In this document: in pieces, positions 52,753 to 61,468 of the stretch | Position numbering within the stretch: position 1 is the first letter of the stretch | How the letters are laid out: each line of letters begins with the position of its first letter | NCBI RefSeq assembly: GCF_951229915.1 | Contig: NZ_OX579588.1 | Span: 1,827,001 to 1,891,000 of the forward strand | DNA: 64,000 nucleotides | Origin: Candidatus Ornithobacterium hominis | GTDB taxonomy: Bacteria > Bacteroidota > Bacteroidia > Flavobacteriales > Weeksellaceae | Reading direction: 5' to 3' | Notes under the pieces: generated by a model | Told to the model about the DNA's origin: nothing | Seen by the model: only the letters and a program-made list of their open reading frames with translations | Databases searched by the model: none | Made by a program: the position numbers and the translations under genes

Positions 52753-53205
52753 TTATAATTTAATTTTTCCTATAGTTGAAATATTATAGTTCTCATAGAT
52801 ACATAATAATTCATCAAATATTTTTTCATTTACAATTGAACTAGCATTAACGATTCCTTCCTTAATCACCATAGAGGAATTATATATCAGTATAATTTGT
52901 TTATTATTAAAAACTAGCTTATTCAATTCTACAATTAGATTATAGATATTGCATTTATCCATTCCTATAAGCCCTATTATAATAATATCGTTAATTTCCA
53001 ATAAATCAATAATTATGTTATATACAAATAGGTACTCTACCGCTTTATATTTTGGTATTTGTTTTTTTTCGGCGTAATCTATTAATGTTTTTGTTTTTAT
53101 ATCTTTTGTTATTATATTAATAATAACAACTCTTTTTCTTTCTTGATAAAGCTTGAGTTTATCAGAAAGGGATTCTATTGAGGTTAAGAATTGTATATAT
53201 ATCAT
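52753..53205 (-). CDS. Cassette 8: predicted immunity protein
   Basis: A 150-residue protein identical to the one at 47176-47628 and in the same position five bases after the ParB-like tip. Cytoplasmic, no signal peptide, family not recognised. Identity at the DNA level indicates a recent duplication or conversion. Confidence 0.65.
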   Translation of the reverse strand: MIYIQFLTSIESLSDKLKLYQERKRVVIINIITKDIKTKTLIDYAEKKQIPKYKAVEYLFVYNIIIDLLEINDIIIIGLIGMDKCNIYNLIVELNKLVFNNKQIILIYNSSMVIKEGIVNASSIVNEKIFDELLCIYENYNISTIGKIKL

Positions 53206-53210
53206 CTTGT

Positions 53211-54254
53211 TTAATTTGAAGTTGGTAGTTGATATGTTTTATATCCATAATTAGAAGGATTTGCTTTTTGAAAATGGCCTTTATCTATTATATCTTCTAC
53301 ATATTTTGAATTTCCTGTCTCATCGGCATATTTTAAAGCAGCATTCATTCTATGATTACCATCTGTTAATATAATTTTTCCATTATGTATAAACCCCGCC
53401 CCTCCTTTACTTTTATATGTTCCATTTTTCATCGCTTTATAATATTTATCAACTATTGTTTTTACTACTGATTTCTGAGTTGAATATATATTATTTGCTT
53501 TTGCTATTTCTGCAACTCGAGATGCATTAGAAGGAGCTTTCAATGCTTTTACTGTTTTAAAAAGACTTCCTCCTCCCAAAAATATTGTAGAAATATCTAC
53601 AGCTGTAGCAATTCTTTCTGCGTTTTGCTCACTTGCACCTAAAGCCTCTGCACCAGCTTTAGTTCCTGTATGTAATAATGTGTTCGTAGTTTCTCCTGTC
53701 CATAGTTGTCTTGATCCAGCTTGAAAATTATCTACTCCATTTAAGAATAGTGGAACCATCAAAGGTGTTGCTGTCCCACCTGAAAAATACTCTCCAACAC
53801 CTGAACCAACTACTTCTACAGCCCCTCCTAACATTTGAGCCCCTCCCCAAAACCTAGTCCAAAATTTAGATTGCTTCCCGTTCGGGTCTATGTAAATAAC
53901 AGGGTTTTGATAAGTATATCCATAAGTATTGAGGTTCATTGGATTAAACACCCCATTATTATGCTGTCCGTCTATATAGTGCTCAGTCTCTTGTATAGGA
54001 TTATAACCACTGAGTGGGTCAGTATTGAGCCAAAGGCTGGTTTTCATATCCAGATATCTCGCACCAAAATAAGTCAGATTGGTCTCACTGTCCAGCTCCT
54101 TCCCATTAAACAGATACGGCATGGTCTTGCTTGTGCTGTGTTCCTCAAAGAGCACTTCTCCAAACGCAATATACTCTGTATGCTGGGTTATCCTTCCCTC
54201 TCTATCCGTAATGTAACTGCTTGACCCCAGATGGTCTGGGTGGTAAAAATACAA
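53211..54254 (-). CDS. Cassette 8: RHS core fragment with ParB-like toxin tip
   Basis: A 347-residue frame. The core begins at NLYFYHPDHLGSSSYITDRE (TTG only) and ends at IDPNGK (residues 122-127). The pretoxin (130-228) is FWTRFWGGAQMLGGAVEVVG to DISTIFLGG. The tip has FIHNGKIILTDGNHRMNAAL with DGNHR at 298-302, resembling ParB-like nuclease toxins. Unlike cassette 5, the core is uniformly of the DSETNLTYFGARYLDMKTSL lineage. Confidence 0.73.
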   Translation of the reverse strand: MYFYHPDHLGSSSYITDREGRITQHTEYIAFGEVLFEEHSTSKTMPYLFNGKELDSETNLTYFGARYLDMKTSLWLNTDPLSGYNPIQETEHYIDGQHNNGVFNPMNLNTYGYTYQNPVIYIDPNGKQSKFWTRFWGGAQMLGGAVEVVGSGVGEYFSGGTATPLMVPLFLNGVDNFQAGSRQLWTGETTNTLLHTGTKAGAEALGASEQNAERIATAVDISTIFLGGGSLFKTVKALKAPSNASRVAEIAKANNIYSTQKSVVKTIVDKYYKAMKNGTYKSKGGAGFIHNGKIILTDGNHRMNAALKYADETGNSKYVEDIIDKGHFQKANPSNYGYKTYQLPTSN

Positions 54255-54332
54255 ATTCTTTTCTCTTTTTGTTTATTATCTCTGCGAGATGTATTATTTT
54301 TTTAGTATAAAAACAATATATTTTGGATTATT
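54255..54332 (-). repeat. Class III linker with diverged tag
   Basis: Minus strand: CCGCAATAATCCAAAATATA (tag-like), then TACTAAAAAAATAATACATC, TCGCAGAGATAATAAACAAA and AAGAGAAAAGAATTTG, which merges with native core sequence. The same linker precedes cassette 9. Confidence 0.65.
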
Positions 54333-54783
54333 GCGGCATATTTAAATCTATCCAATTTAGATCCATACATTTAACTTTTATTTTATCATATTCGAAATAA
54401 ATATCCTCAAAGATATCTGGTAATTGATATATATTTATAACTTGATAATCTATATTGGATATTTTATATAATTCTAACTCTGTAATAATATATATCTTCT
54501 TATTATGTATTTTTATATCGTAGAAAAAACTCTCTAAAAAAATATTTTGCAAGATTTTCCCTGTATGAAAATCTAAAATTATAAATATTAAATCTATTCC
54601 TATGGCATAAATAGAATCGTTTATTTCTTCTATTGTAGGATCTATTTCTGTGCTTCGCCAACCTAATTTATAACTATACTTTTCGTTTGAAAGAATGGCA
54701 AAAGATCTATCTTCTATACTTTCAAATAAAATTGGAAAATCTAACTTGTCATATTGTTGCTTAGAAATTTTTTCTATTATCAT
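54328..54783 (-). CDS. Cassette 9: predicted immunity protein
   Basis: A 151-residue cytoplasmic protein, ATGA-overlapping the toxin stop. Repeated beta-strand pairs (FAILSNEKYSYKLGW, IYAIGIDLIFIILDF, IYIITELELYKI) suggest a beta-propeller-like or WD-type immunity protein. Family not recognised. Confidence 0.65.
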   Translation of the reverse strand: MIIEKISKQQYDKLDFPILFESIEDRSFAILSNEKYSYKLGWRSTEIDPTIEEINDSIYAIGIDLIFIILDFHTGKILQNIFLESFFYDIKIHNKKIYIITELELYKISNIDYQVINIYQLPDIFEDIYFEYDKIKVKCMDLNWIDLNMPQ

Positions 54784-55853
54784 TTATTATAAATTTTTGG
54801 AATTATTGTAGATATAGTTGGTTTGTTATTTAAATTTCCTCCTTTATAGAAAAAACCAACATTAATAGCGCCCTTATTACTTACTTCTATACTTTTTGTT
54901 ATAGTTGTGCCATATTCATTTGTTTTTGTCGAAATAACAGTTCCTTTTTCGAAAGCCTTTGAAAAAATATTTGTGAGTTGTTTTTCATTTTTGATTCCTA
55001 ATGTGGACAAATCTTTTAAATTTTGAGCAGATCTATTTATATTATGTTGTTTTCCTGTAGTTACTCTTCCAAAAAAATAGTCATACTTACTTTGAGCTAC
55101 AGAAAAACCTTTTGCTGAGTTGGTTAAATTATTAGTACTCTTTTTTACAATATCTCCAAGTACTTTTCCACCTGCCCCAAAAATAGCTCCTACTGTTGCA
55201 TCTACTACTACATCAGTTGCAGTAGTTTTCTTTCCTTGTATGGCTCTATTAGCTACTCCCCCTACAACATTTGCTCCACCTGCTACTCCAGCTGTTACTG
55301 CTAAACTGGCTCCACCTGTAAATCCTGCTACTGCACCTGTTATAGCTCCTTGTGCCGCACTTCCTCCTATGGCTTTCCAACTAGTTATTTTACCATTTTT
55401 ATAAAACTGCATCCCAGCTTCTACTCCTCCTCCAATAAATCCTCCTACTAAGGCTCCTCCAGCAGCTGTTATACAGTTGGGGCACTCTCCATCTGGGTCT
55501 ACATATTTTACAGGATTTTGGTAACTAAATGTATAAACAGCATTGTTCATTGGATTAAAGACTCCACCATTAGAAGAATCTTCATCATCCATAGCTTCGT
55601 CTCTCAGCATCATAGGGTCTACATTCAGCCACAGACTTACTCTCGGGTCATAATATCTCGCACCGTAGTAATACAATCCTGTTTCTGTATCCAACTCCTT
55701 CCCATTGAATAGATACGGCATGGTCTTGCTTGTGCTGTGTTCTTCAAAGAGCACTTCTCCAAAGGCAATATACTCCGTGTGCTGGGTTATCCTTCCCTCT
55801 CGGTCTGTAATATACGAAGAACTTCCCAAGTGGTCTGGGTGGTAAAAATACAA
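54780..55853 (-). CDS. Cassette 9: RHS core fragment with SKYDYFFGRV-type toxin tip
   Basis: A 357-residue frame, core from NLYFYHPDHLG (TTG start only) to VDPDGE. The pretoxin is Gly/Ala-rich and hydrophobic (AAGGALVGGFIGGGVEAGMQ, FTGGASLAVTAGVAGGANVV), perhaps membrane-interacting. The tip begins SVAQSKYDYFFGRVTTGKQH and ends NVGFFYKGGNLNN...TIIPKIYNK. I recall similar tips at the C termini of polymorphic toxins in Firmicutes and Bacteroidota, but cannot assign an activity. Confidence 0.7.
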   Translation of the reverse strand: MYFYHPDHLGSSSYITDREGRITQHTEYIAFGEVLFEEHSTSKTMPYLFNGKELDTETGLYYYGARYYDPRVSLWLNVDPMMLRDEAMDDEDSSNGGVFNPMNNAVYTFSYQNPVKYVDPDGECPNCITAAGGALVGGFIGGGVEAGMQFYKNGKITSWKAIGGSAAQGAITGAVAGFTGGASLAVTAGVAGGANVVGGVANRAIQGKKTTATDVVVDATVGAIFGAGGKVLGDIVKKSTNNLTNSAKGFSVAQSKYDYFFGRVTTGKQHNINRSAQNLKDLSTLGIKNEKQLTNIFSKAFEKGTVISTKTNEYGTTITKSIEVSNKGAINVGFFYKGGNLNNKPTISTIIPKIYNK

Positions 55854-55915
55854 ATTATTTTCTCTTTTTGTTTGTTATCTCTGCGAGTGTATTACTTTTT
55901 TAGTAAATTTAAAAA
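55854..55915 (-). repeat. Class III linker before cassette 9
   Basis: Minus strand: TTACTAAAAAAGTAATACAC, TCGCAGAGATAACAAACAAA and AAGAGAAAATAATTTG joining the core. It resembles the linker at 54255-54332. The tag is absent; a terminator palindrome takes its place. Confidence 0.65.
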
Positions 55916-55943
55916 CCTCTCCCTAAAAATTTTTAGGGAGAGG
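55916..55943 (-). terminator. 28-base perfect palindrome, terminator for cassette 10
   Basis: CCTCTCCCTAAAAA / TTTTTAGGGAGAGG is a perfect inverted repeat, followed on the minus strand by a T run, just after the cassette 10 immunity gene. Confidence 0.75.
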
Positions 55944-55966
55944 GTGGGTTTTTGAGGTATTATCTA

Positions 55967-56461
55967 TTATTTATTGTTACCAATAAGTAATATTTTATTT
56001 TTATAAAATTCTACTAATTTATTTTCTATATTGTAATTTTCCTCTTCCATATAAACAGGCTTATTTATGATTGTTGATATTGTAGAGATAAAATTTAAAA
56101 TTAATTCTAAATTATTGTTTTTTAGAATCTCATTATAAAGAATGTCTAGCTCTAAATTCTCCATACTATTGAAATAACAGTTAATAGAAATATTGTTTAA
56201 CTTAATGATTGCCATATATCCATTATCTGTTTTATTATTCCAAAAATCTAATAATTTATCATACTCTATAAAGTTATTAGTTTTATAAGTAATATACTCT
56301 TTAAAGTTTATCTTATATGTATGATTAAAAAATTCTATTAAATTCTTCCAATCAATACTTGATAAATTATAGGCACAAATATTAATAAATACCTTGTTAT
56401 CCATTTTATTTATTGCTTCTTTTATAGCTTTATGAATTTCTATGTTATTATTATTTATCAT
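55967..56461 (-). CDS. Cassette 10: predicted immunity protein
   Basis: A 164-residue cytoplasmic protein starting MINNNNIEIHKAIKEAINKM, overlapping the toxin end by 11 bases. It is rich in Asn/Ile/Lys, with GYMAIIKLNNISINCYFNSM in the middle. No recognised family; position defines it as the probable immunity partner. Confidence 0.65.
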   Translation of the reverse strand: MINNNNIEIHKAIKEAINKMDNKVFINICAYNLSSIDWKNLIEFFNHTYKINFKEYITYKTNNFIEYDKLLDFWNNKTDNGYMAIIKLNNISINCYFNSMENLELDILYNEILKNNNLELILNFISTISTIINKPVYMEEENYNIENKLVEFYKNKILLIGNNK

Positions 56462-58691
56462 TTTTAATTACTTTTTTTATATTATCTGCATTTCTTTGTG
56501 GTAATTCTCTAAACCCGCCAAATTTTCCTTCTCTACTTATATTTATTCCTCTACCTGTGATTTTATCATAGATAGTTTTTGTTCCATTTTTTTCTATATC
56601 TATTAATTGTTTTTTAGATTTTAGAATATCCTTTACAATATTTAATCCATCTTTTGTAGCTGTTTTCCCAGAATATTTTACACCTTCAAAAACACTTCCT
56701 TCTCTTCCTGAATGTTTTTGTAATGCTCTACCTATTGAAGACATACCATTTTTAGATGTAGCAGTCATAGAATTAAAAAGTTTTTTACTGTCTTTAATAT
56801 TACCCAAATATTTTCCAGCAGCCCCAAAAGCAGCTCCTACTGTTGCATCTATTACTACATCAGTTGCAGTAGTTTTCTTTCCTTGTATGGCTCTATTAGC
56901 TACTCCCCCTACAACATTTGCTCCACCTGCTACTCCAGCTGTTACTGCTAAACTGGCTCCACCTGTAAATCCTGCTGCTGCACCTGTTATAGCTCCTTGT
57001 GCTGCACTTCCTCCTATGGCTTTCCAATCGGTTATTTTGCCATCTTTATAAAACTGCATCCCAGCTTCTACTACTCCTCCAATAAATCCTCCTACTAAGG
57101 CTCCACCAGCAGCTGTTATACAGTTGGGACACCCTCCATCAGGGTCTACATATTTTACAGGATTTTGGTAACTAAATGCATAAACAGCATTGTTCATTGG
57201 ATTAAAGACTCCACCATTAGAAGAATCTTCATCATCCATAGCTTCGTCTCTCAGCATCATAGGGTCTACATTCAGCCACAGCGATACTCTCGGGTCATAG
57301 TATCTCGCACCGTAGTAATACAATCCCGTCTCCGTATCCAACTCTTTGCCGTTAAACAAATACGGCATGGTCCTGCTTGTGCTGTGTTCCTCAAACAACA
57401 CTTCTCCAAACGCTATATACTCCGTGTGCTGGGTTATTCTTCCCTCTCTATCCGTAATATACGAAGAACTTCCCAAGTGGTCTGGGTGGTAAAAATACAA
57501 ATTTTTCTCTATTATTCCATTATCTATGAAGCCATACCCTGCTTTTACCGTCTGGGGAGTAATCGGGTCTCCATATTGCACAGGAGGCCCTGGCACATCT
57601 CCCGGCTCATTGAACTTCGGTGGCCTTGGCCAGCCTTCGGGCGGTTCTTGGTCTTGGCGGATATTCTGCCAATTAACGCTCGGGTAAGGCTGTTCTGTCC
57701 ATTCTGGGCTGGCGTAGATGCCGTGCTGTGTCGGCGGACCTGGGGGGACTTTTAGTCCTCTTATGTAGTTGTCCCTTGCTTCCTGCATTTGGGCACTCTG
57801 GCGGATGTAGTCTATTCCTCCCGCCATGATGCCCGTGTTTTTATGCACAAAAGTCCCCTCGCCCAGCTTGCTCACTATCCTGCTGCTTCCCTCAAAATAA
57901 TGCTTGGTGAATCTGCCTTTCTGCACCACGAAATAAGGGTTCACATAGGCGGTATAGTCGTCCATATGGGTGATGACGGCCGATGTCAGCCCGTTGGTCA
58001 CCACCGTACTGCTCTCCCCACTGCTTTTCACAGCTCTTTCTCCCGTATGGTCGTAAGTGTAGAGATGCAGTTTTCCATTATCGTTTATGCCTCTCAGCCT
58101 ATTTTCCTCGTCCCAGACCATAGCGCGGAAGCTCTTAGATTCCTCGTAATAGAGAGGGTTTCCGTTGCCGTCATATTGGTAAGTTCGGGCTTTAGGTTTG
58201 CCCATCTCCATGATTTCACTCGGGGCGTGAGGGTGGGAAGGGTTGTTGTAGCTGTAGTCCAGCGTATAGCCCTTCTGCACCCCGCCGGAGAGGTGGTTTA
58301 ACTCTTTCTTTGTGATGGAGTTAAGATTATTATAACTCATTTTCAGCTCATAGCTGGCGCTGGTGAGCTCTCCGGTGTAGTTTCCTTTGGCGAGGGTCAG
58401 CCGGTTGAGATTATCATACTGATATTCATAGCTGGAAGCCCCGCCCAGTGCATTGCGGATAATCGGAAGCTGGTTCTCCACCTTGAGAATGTTCCCTACC
58501 AAATCATACGCATAACGGTTGTTCTGGATAAGGAAACTTCCCACGCCTCTTTGTTTTTTCTTTGGGCGTGCCCCTCGCCAAGGCTGTTCCTGCTTCGTCG
58601 GGTCGGGCTGTACGCTATTACTCCTCGCCGTGAGCCATGCTAAAACCCCACAACTACGGCTGTGGGGTATCCGCTGCCATCCCTCACGCAA
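56451..58691 (-). CDS. Cassette 10: long RHS core fragment with putative RNase-type toxin tip
   Basis: A 746-residue frame, one of the two longest core copies. The first ~50 residues (MREGWQRIPHSRSCGVLAWL...) translate a GC-rich repeat and are probably not native protein. RHS repeats follow from NNRYAYDLVGNILKVENQLP through YDNLNRLTLAKGNYTG, YSYNNPSHPHAPSEIME and YDGNGNPLYY, to PDHLGSS and VDPDGG. The pretoxin is that of cassette 9. The tip has SSIGRALQKHSGREGSVFEG and ITGRGINISREGKFGGFREL, resembling RNase-type (BECR-like) CdiA/RHS tips; this is tentative. Confidence 0.75.
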   Translation of the reverse strand: MREGWQRIPHSRSCGVLAWLTARSNSVQPDPTKQEQPWRGARPKKKQRGVGSFLIQNNRYAYDLVGNILKVENQLPIIRNALGGASSYEYQYDNLNRLTLAKGNYTGELTSASYELKMSYNNLNSITKKELNHLSGGVQKGYTLDYSYNNPSHPHAPSEIMEMGKPKARTYQYDGNGNPLYYEESKSFRAMVWDEENRLRGINDNGKLHLYTYDHTGERAVKSSGESSTVVTNGLTSAVITHMDDYTAYVNPYFVVQKGRFTKHYFEGSSRIVSKLGEGTFVHKNTGIMAGGIDYIRQSAQMQEARDNYIRGLKVPPGPPTQHGIYASPEWTEQPYPSVNWQNIRQDQEPPEGWPRPPKFNEPGDVPGPPVQYGDPITPQTVKAGYGFIDNGIIEKNLYFYHPDHLGSSSYITDREGRITQHTEYIAFGEVLFEEHSTSRTMPYLFNGKELDTETGLYYYGARYYDPRVSLWLNVDPMMLRDEAMDDEDSSNGGVFNPMNNAVYAFSYQNPVKYVDPDGGCPNCITAAGGALVGGFIGGVVEAGMQFYKDGKITDWKAIGGSAAQGAITGAAAGFTGGASLAVTAGVAGGANVVGGVANRAIQGKKTTATDVVIDATVGAAFGAAGKYLGNIKDSKKLFNSMTATSKNGMSSIGRALQKHSGREGSVFEGVKYSGKTATKDGLNIVKDILKSKKQLIDIEKNGTKTIYDKITGRGINISREGKFGGFRELPQRNADNIKKVIKNDK

Positions 58692-58692
58692 C
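58540..58692 (-). repeat. GC-rich repeat element, copy 1
   Basis: Unlike its AT-rich surroundings, the minus strand here reads GCGTGAGGGATGGCAGCGGA, a hairpin ACCCCACA-GCCGTAGT-TGTGGGGT, and GCCTTGGCGAGGGGCACGCC. It resembles, from memory, GC-rich dispersed intergenic elements in Flavobacteriia. It is in frame with the cassette 10 core and supplies its apparent start codon. A near-identical copy is at 63450-63602. Confidence 0.65.
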
Positions 58693-58694
58693 CT

Positions 58695-58730
58695 CCTTTG
58701 TGCTCCTATTTTTATGCTTTCAATGAACTT
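58695..58730 (-). repeat. Truncated class I linker
   Basis: Minus strand GAAGTTCATTGAAAGCATAA then AATAGGAGCACAAAGG directly after the cassette 11 immunity stop. The tag and first part of the class I linker are missing; the immunity gene seems joined at the GAATAG of the linker. Confidence 0.6.
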
Positions 58731-59222
58731 CTATTCTTCTATATATCTCCATTCACTATTAATCAAAAGTTCTATTCCCTTTATATCAACCGATTGATAA
58801 GAAAAACTTATTATTCCAATATCTGCATTTTTGTGAATTATCCAATCAAGTGTCTCGTCAAAAATTGTCAAACCTATAAGATAATAAGTTTCTATATTCT
58901 CTTTATAACCTAAAGAAGAGATATAGTCTTTTTCTTTAGTAACAAATTTGATAAAACTTTTTCTTTTAAATTTCAAATAAGATGTATTTTCACTTATATT
59001 AGTCCCTCTTGTTAGAAAGATATAATCGCTATTTAAATTTTCTAAAAAAGCTAAAAAAATGCCTTTCAAGAAGTCTATATTTGGATAATCAAAATATAAG
59101 ACATTAGCATTGCATAAATTTGTTTCTCCATCAATATCTAATCCATAGATATTTAATAACATATTTGTTATTATAGGTTCTGTAACTGAGGTCACGAATT
59201 CTTCTTTATAAAAAAAACACAT
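58731..59222 (-). CDS. Cassette 11: predicted immunity protein
   Basis: A 163-residue cytoplasmic protein (MCFFYKEEFVTSVTEPIITN...) starting three bases after the toxin stop. It ends with IELLINSEWRYIEE, where the last codons and stop coincide with linker sequence, so the native C terminus may differ by a few residues. Family not recognised. Confidence 0.63.
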   Translation of the reverse strand: MCFFYKEEFVTSVTEPIITNMLLNIYGLDIDGETNLCNANVLYFDYPNIDFLKGIFLAFLENLNSDYIFLTRGTNISENTSYLKFKRKSFIKFVTKEKDYISSLGYKENIETYYLIGLTIFDETLDWIIHKNADIGIISFSYQSVDIKGIELLINSEWRYIEE

Positions 59223-59224
59223 AC

Positions 59225-60727
59225 TTACTTTTCTTTAAAATATACATCTATTTGTTTCCCATTAATTTTTTTAGTAAATGTATCAAGATTTTTGTAGCTT
59301 CCAGAATTAGAACTTCTAAAAATAATTTGCTCCTCTCCTTTTATTAATTTATATCCTCCACTACTTAATTCTTCTGATTTATATCCTGATTTTAATAAAC
59401 TTTTATATACCTTCATAGCTTTTTCACTGCCTCCTTCTCTTACTACTTTCCATCCAGCAATAGTATTCCTATTTTTACCAAAAGTAGCATTTGCGATTCC
59501 TCCTTTAGCTGCAATTTCTTCAAAATTGGTTAGAGTTTTTGTATTAAAGATATTTTTTATATTCTTAATACCATTCGTTCCTCCCAAAAATATTGTAGAA
59601 ATATCTACGGCTGTAGCAATTCTTTCTGCGTTTTGCTCACTTGCACCTAAAGCCTCTGCACCAGCTTTAGTTCCTGTATGTAATAAAGTGTTCGTAGTTT
59701 CTCCTGTCCATAGTTGTCTAGCTCCAGCTTGAAAATTATCTACTCCATTTAAGAATAGTGGAACCATCAAAGGTGTTGCTGTTCCACCTGAAAAATACTC
59801 TCCAACACCTGAACCAACTACTTCTACAGCCCCTCCTAACATTTGAGCCCCTCCCCAAAACCTAGTCCAAAATTTAGATTGCTTCCCGTTCGGGTCTATG
59901 TAAATAACAGGGTTTTGATAAGTATATCCATAAGTATTGAGGTTCATTGGATTAAACACCCCATTATTATGCTGTCCGTCTATATAGTGCTCAGTCTCTT
60001 GTATAGGATTATAACCACTGAGTGGGTCAGTATTGAGCCACAGGCTGGTTTTCATATCCAGATACCTTGCCCCAAAATAAGTCAGATTGGTCTCACTGTC
60101 CAGCTCCTTCCCATTAAACAAATACGGCATGGTCCTGCTTGTGCTGTGTTCTTCAAAGAGCACCTCTCCAAACGCTATGTATTCCGTATGCTGGGTTATT
60201 CTTCCCTCTCGGTCTGTAATATACGAAGAACTTCCCAAGTGGTCTGGGTGGTAAAAATACAAATTCTTTTCTTTTATTCCATTATCTATGAAGCCATACC
60301 CTGCTTTCACGGTCTGTGGCGTAATCGGGTCTCCATACTGCACAGGAGGACCTGGCACATCTCCCGGCTCATTGAACTTCGGTGGCCTTGGCCAGCCTTC
60401 GGGCGGTTCTTGGTCTTGGCGGATATTCTGCCATCCAAGGCTCGGGTAAGGCTGTTCTGTCCATTCAGGGCTGGCATAGATACCGTGCTGTGTCGGCGGA
60501 CCAGGCGGGATTTTCAGTCCACGAATATAATTGTCCCTTGCCTCCTGCATTTGGGCACTCTGGCGGATATAGTCTATTCCTCCCGCTGAAATCCCCCTGT
60601 TTGGATGATGAAAAGTTCCTTCACCCAGCTTGCTCACTATCCTTGCCGAACCATCAAAATAATGCTTGGTAAATTTCCCTTTCTGCACCACGAAATAAGG
60701 GTTTACATAGGCGGTATAGTCGTCCAT
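59225..60727 (-). CDS. Cassette 11: RHS core fragment with unidentified toxin tip
   Basis: A 500-residue frame. The core is open from about 60745 at EAVITHMDDYTAYVNPYFVV; the ATG at 60727 is an internal Met of the core. It includes ARIVSKLGEGTFHHPNRGIS, QDQEPPEGWPRPPKFNEPGD, PDHLGSS and IDPNGK. The pretoxin is that of cassettes 5 and 8 (FWTRFWGGAQMLGGAVEVVG to STIFLGGTNGIKN), and then the tip diverges: TIAGWKVVREGGSEKAMKVY, LSSGGYKLIKGEEQIIFRSS, ending IDVYFKEK. Basic, compact and possibly a nuclease, but not recognised. Confidence 0.72.
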   Translation of the reverse strand: MDDYTAYVNPYFVVQKGKFTKHYFDGSARIVSKLGEGTFHHPNRGISAGGIDYIRQSAQMQEARDNYIRGLKIPPGPPTQHGIYASPEWTEQPYPSLGWQNIRQDQEPPEGWPRPPKFNEPGDVPGPPVQYGDPITPQTVKAGYGFIDNGIKEKNLYFYHPDHLGSSSYITDREGRITQHTEYIAFGEVLFEEHSTSRTMPYLFNGKELDSETNLTYFGARYLDMKTSLWLNTDPLSGYNPIQETEHYIDGQHNNGVFNPMNLNTYGYTYQNPVIYIDPNGKQSKFWTRFWGGAQMLGGAVEVVGSGVGEYFSGGTATPLMVPLFLNGVDNFQAGARQLWTGETTNTLLHTGTKAGAEALGASEQNAERIATAVDISTIFLGGTNGIKNIKNIFNTKTLTNFEEIAAKGGIANATFGKNRNTIAGWKVVREGGSEKAMKVYKSLLKSGYKSEELSSGGYKLIKGEEQIIFRSSNSGSYKNLDTFTKKINGKQIDVYFKEK

Positions 60728-60740
60728 ATGGGTGATAACT

Positions 60741-60937
60741 GCCTCATTTTTATATTTTTCTTAAAGATCTGTTTCTCTTTTTATGGATTTGATAATTTAC
60801 ATTCTACTCTCTCCCTTCGGTGTCCCTTCGGTAATCCTTCGGTGAAGGTTCGGTGTCCTATCGTTTATGGTTTTCTAATTATTTTATGATTTTATTGTGA
60901 ATTCTTAATAATGAAAACAACACTTCTGGAATATTAC
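60741..60937 (-). repeat. Linker before cassette 11 with post-immunity tag and TTCGGT repeats
   Basis: Minus strand: tag GGTAATATTCCAGAAGTGTT after the cassette 12 immunity gene, then TTCACAATAAAATCATAAAA, an insertion holding four degenerate TTCGGTG/ATCC units (60812-60858), and AGATCTTTAAGAAAAATATA of class II before the core. It looks like a composite of class I and class II linkers. Confidence 0.6.
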
Positions 60938-60940
60938 CCA

Positions 60941-61462
60941 TTACCAGCCTTTTTTTCTTATATAATACAATTCTTCTTTATCTTTATTGAAAAGGAATAA
61001 ATAGTACTCTAATTCATTGATATATACATATGTATAATAATTATTAGAGTCATTCAATATAGCGTTAAAATTTTTACCATACATATCTTCTTTAAATACA
61101 TCTGAATTAATTATATCCTTAAATTTTTCTCTTTCTTTAATATCCATAGGACATTTTTTCCAAGTAGAACTATTTTCTTTTTTATTTATAATTTCATTTT
61201 TCTCCCATTCTTCAAATTTTGGATAATTTTCATTTATAGAAACATTTTCCATCATTTTATATAAATACAACTCAAATAATTCATTATGAAAACTAAACCC
61301 AATAAAATCCTTATCATATATTTTATCAACATTTCCTCTATAATTAGGAAATAATTTCTGAAAATCAGTTGCTTTTAGTGGGCTATATGTTTTTTCATTA
61401 TAGTAAATAATTCCTCCTAATATACCCATTAATAATATAAATATAAAAGTTACTTTTTTCAT
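60941..61462 (-). CDS. Cassette 12: membrane-anchored predicted immunity protein
   Basis: A 173-residue protein with an N-terminal anchor (VTFIFILLMGILGGIIYY) and a charged, Tyr/Asn/Lys-rich exported domain ending YYIRKKGW. It starts six bases after the toxin stop. As cassette 3, which carries a related tip, has a lipoprotein immunity, both members of this toxin family have exported immunity proteins. Confidence 0.68.
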   Translation of the reverse strand: MKKVTFIFILLMGILGGIIYYNEKTYSPLKATDFQKLFPNYRGNVDKIYDKDFIGFSFHNELFELYLYKMMENVSINENYPKFEEWEKNEIINKKENSSTWKKCPMDIKEREKFKDIINSDVFKEDMYGKNFNAILNDSNNYYTYVYINELEYYLFLFNKDKEELYYIRKKGW

Positions 61463-61468
61463 AAATAT

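Larger units (their letters stand above)
52447..53940 (-). repeat. Segmental duplication, copy 2 (about 1.49 kb)
   Basis: Matches 46870-48363 at a constant 5577-base offset, with no difference seen across the immunity gene and toxin tip. Confidence 0.85.

Noticed and set aside
57165..57755. Plus-strand ORF of about 196 codons opposite the RHS core (similar ones at 59843-60589 and 62294-63211)
   Set aside because: It recurs wherever the core is present and is simply the complement of a conserved coding sequence; the protein is Ile/Arg/His-rich without any domain.
60812..60858. TTCGGTG repeats as a binding-site array or minisatellite
   Set aside because: Only four degenerate units within one linker; too few and irregular to claim a function beyond noting them.
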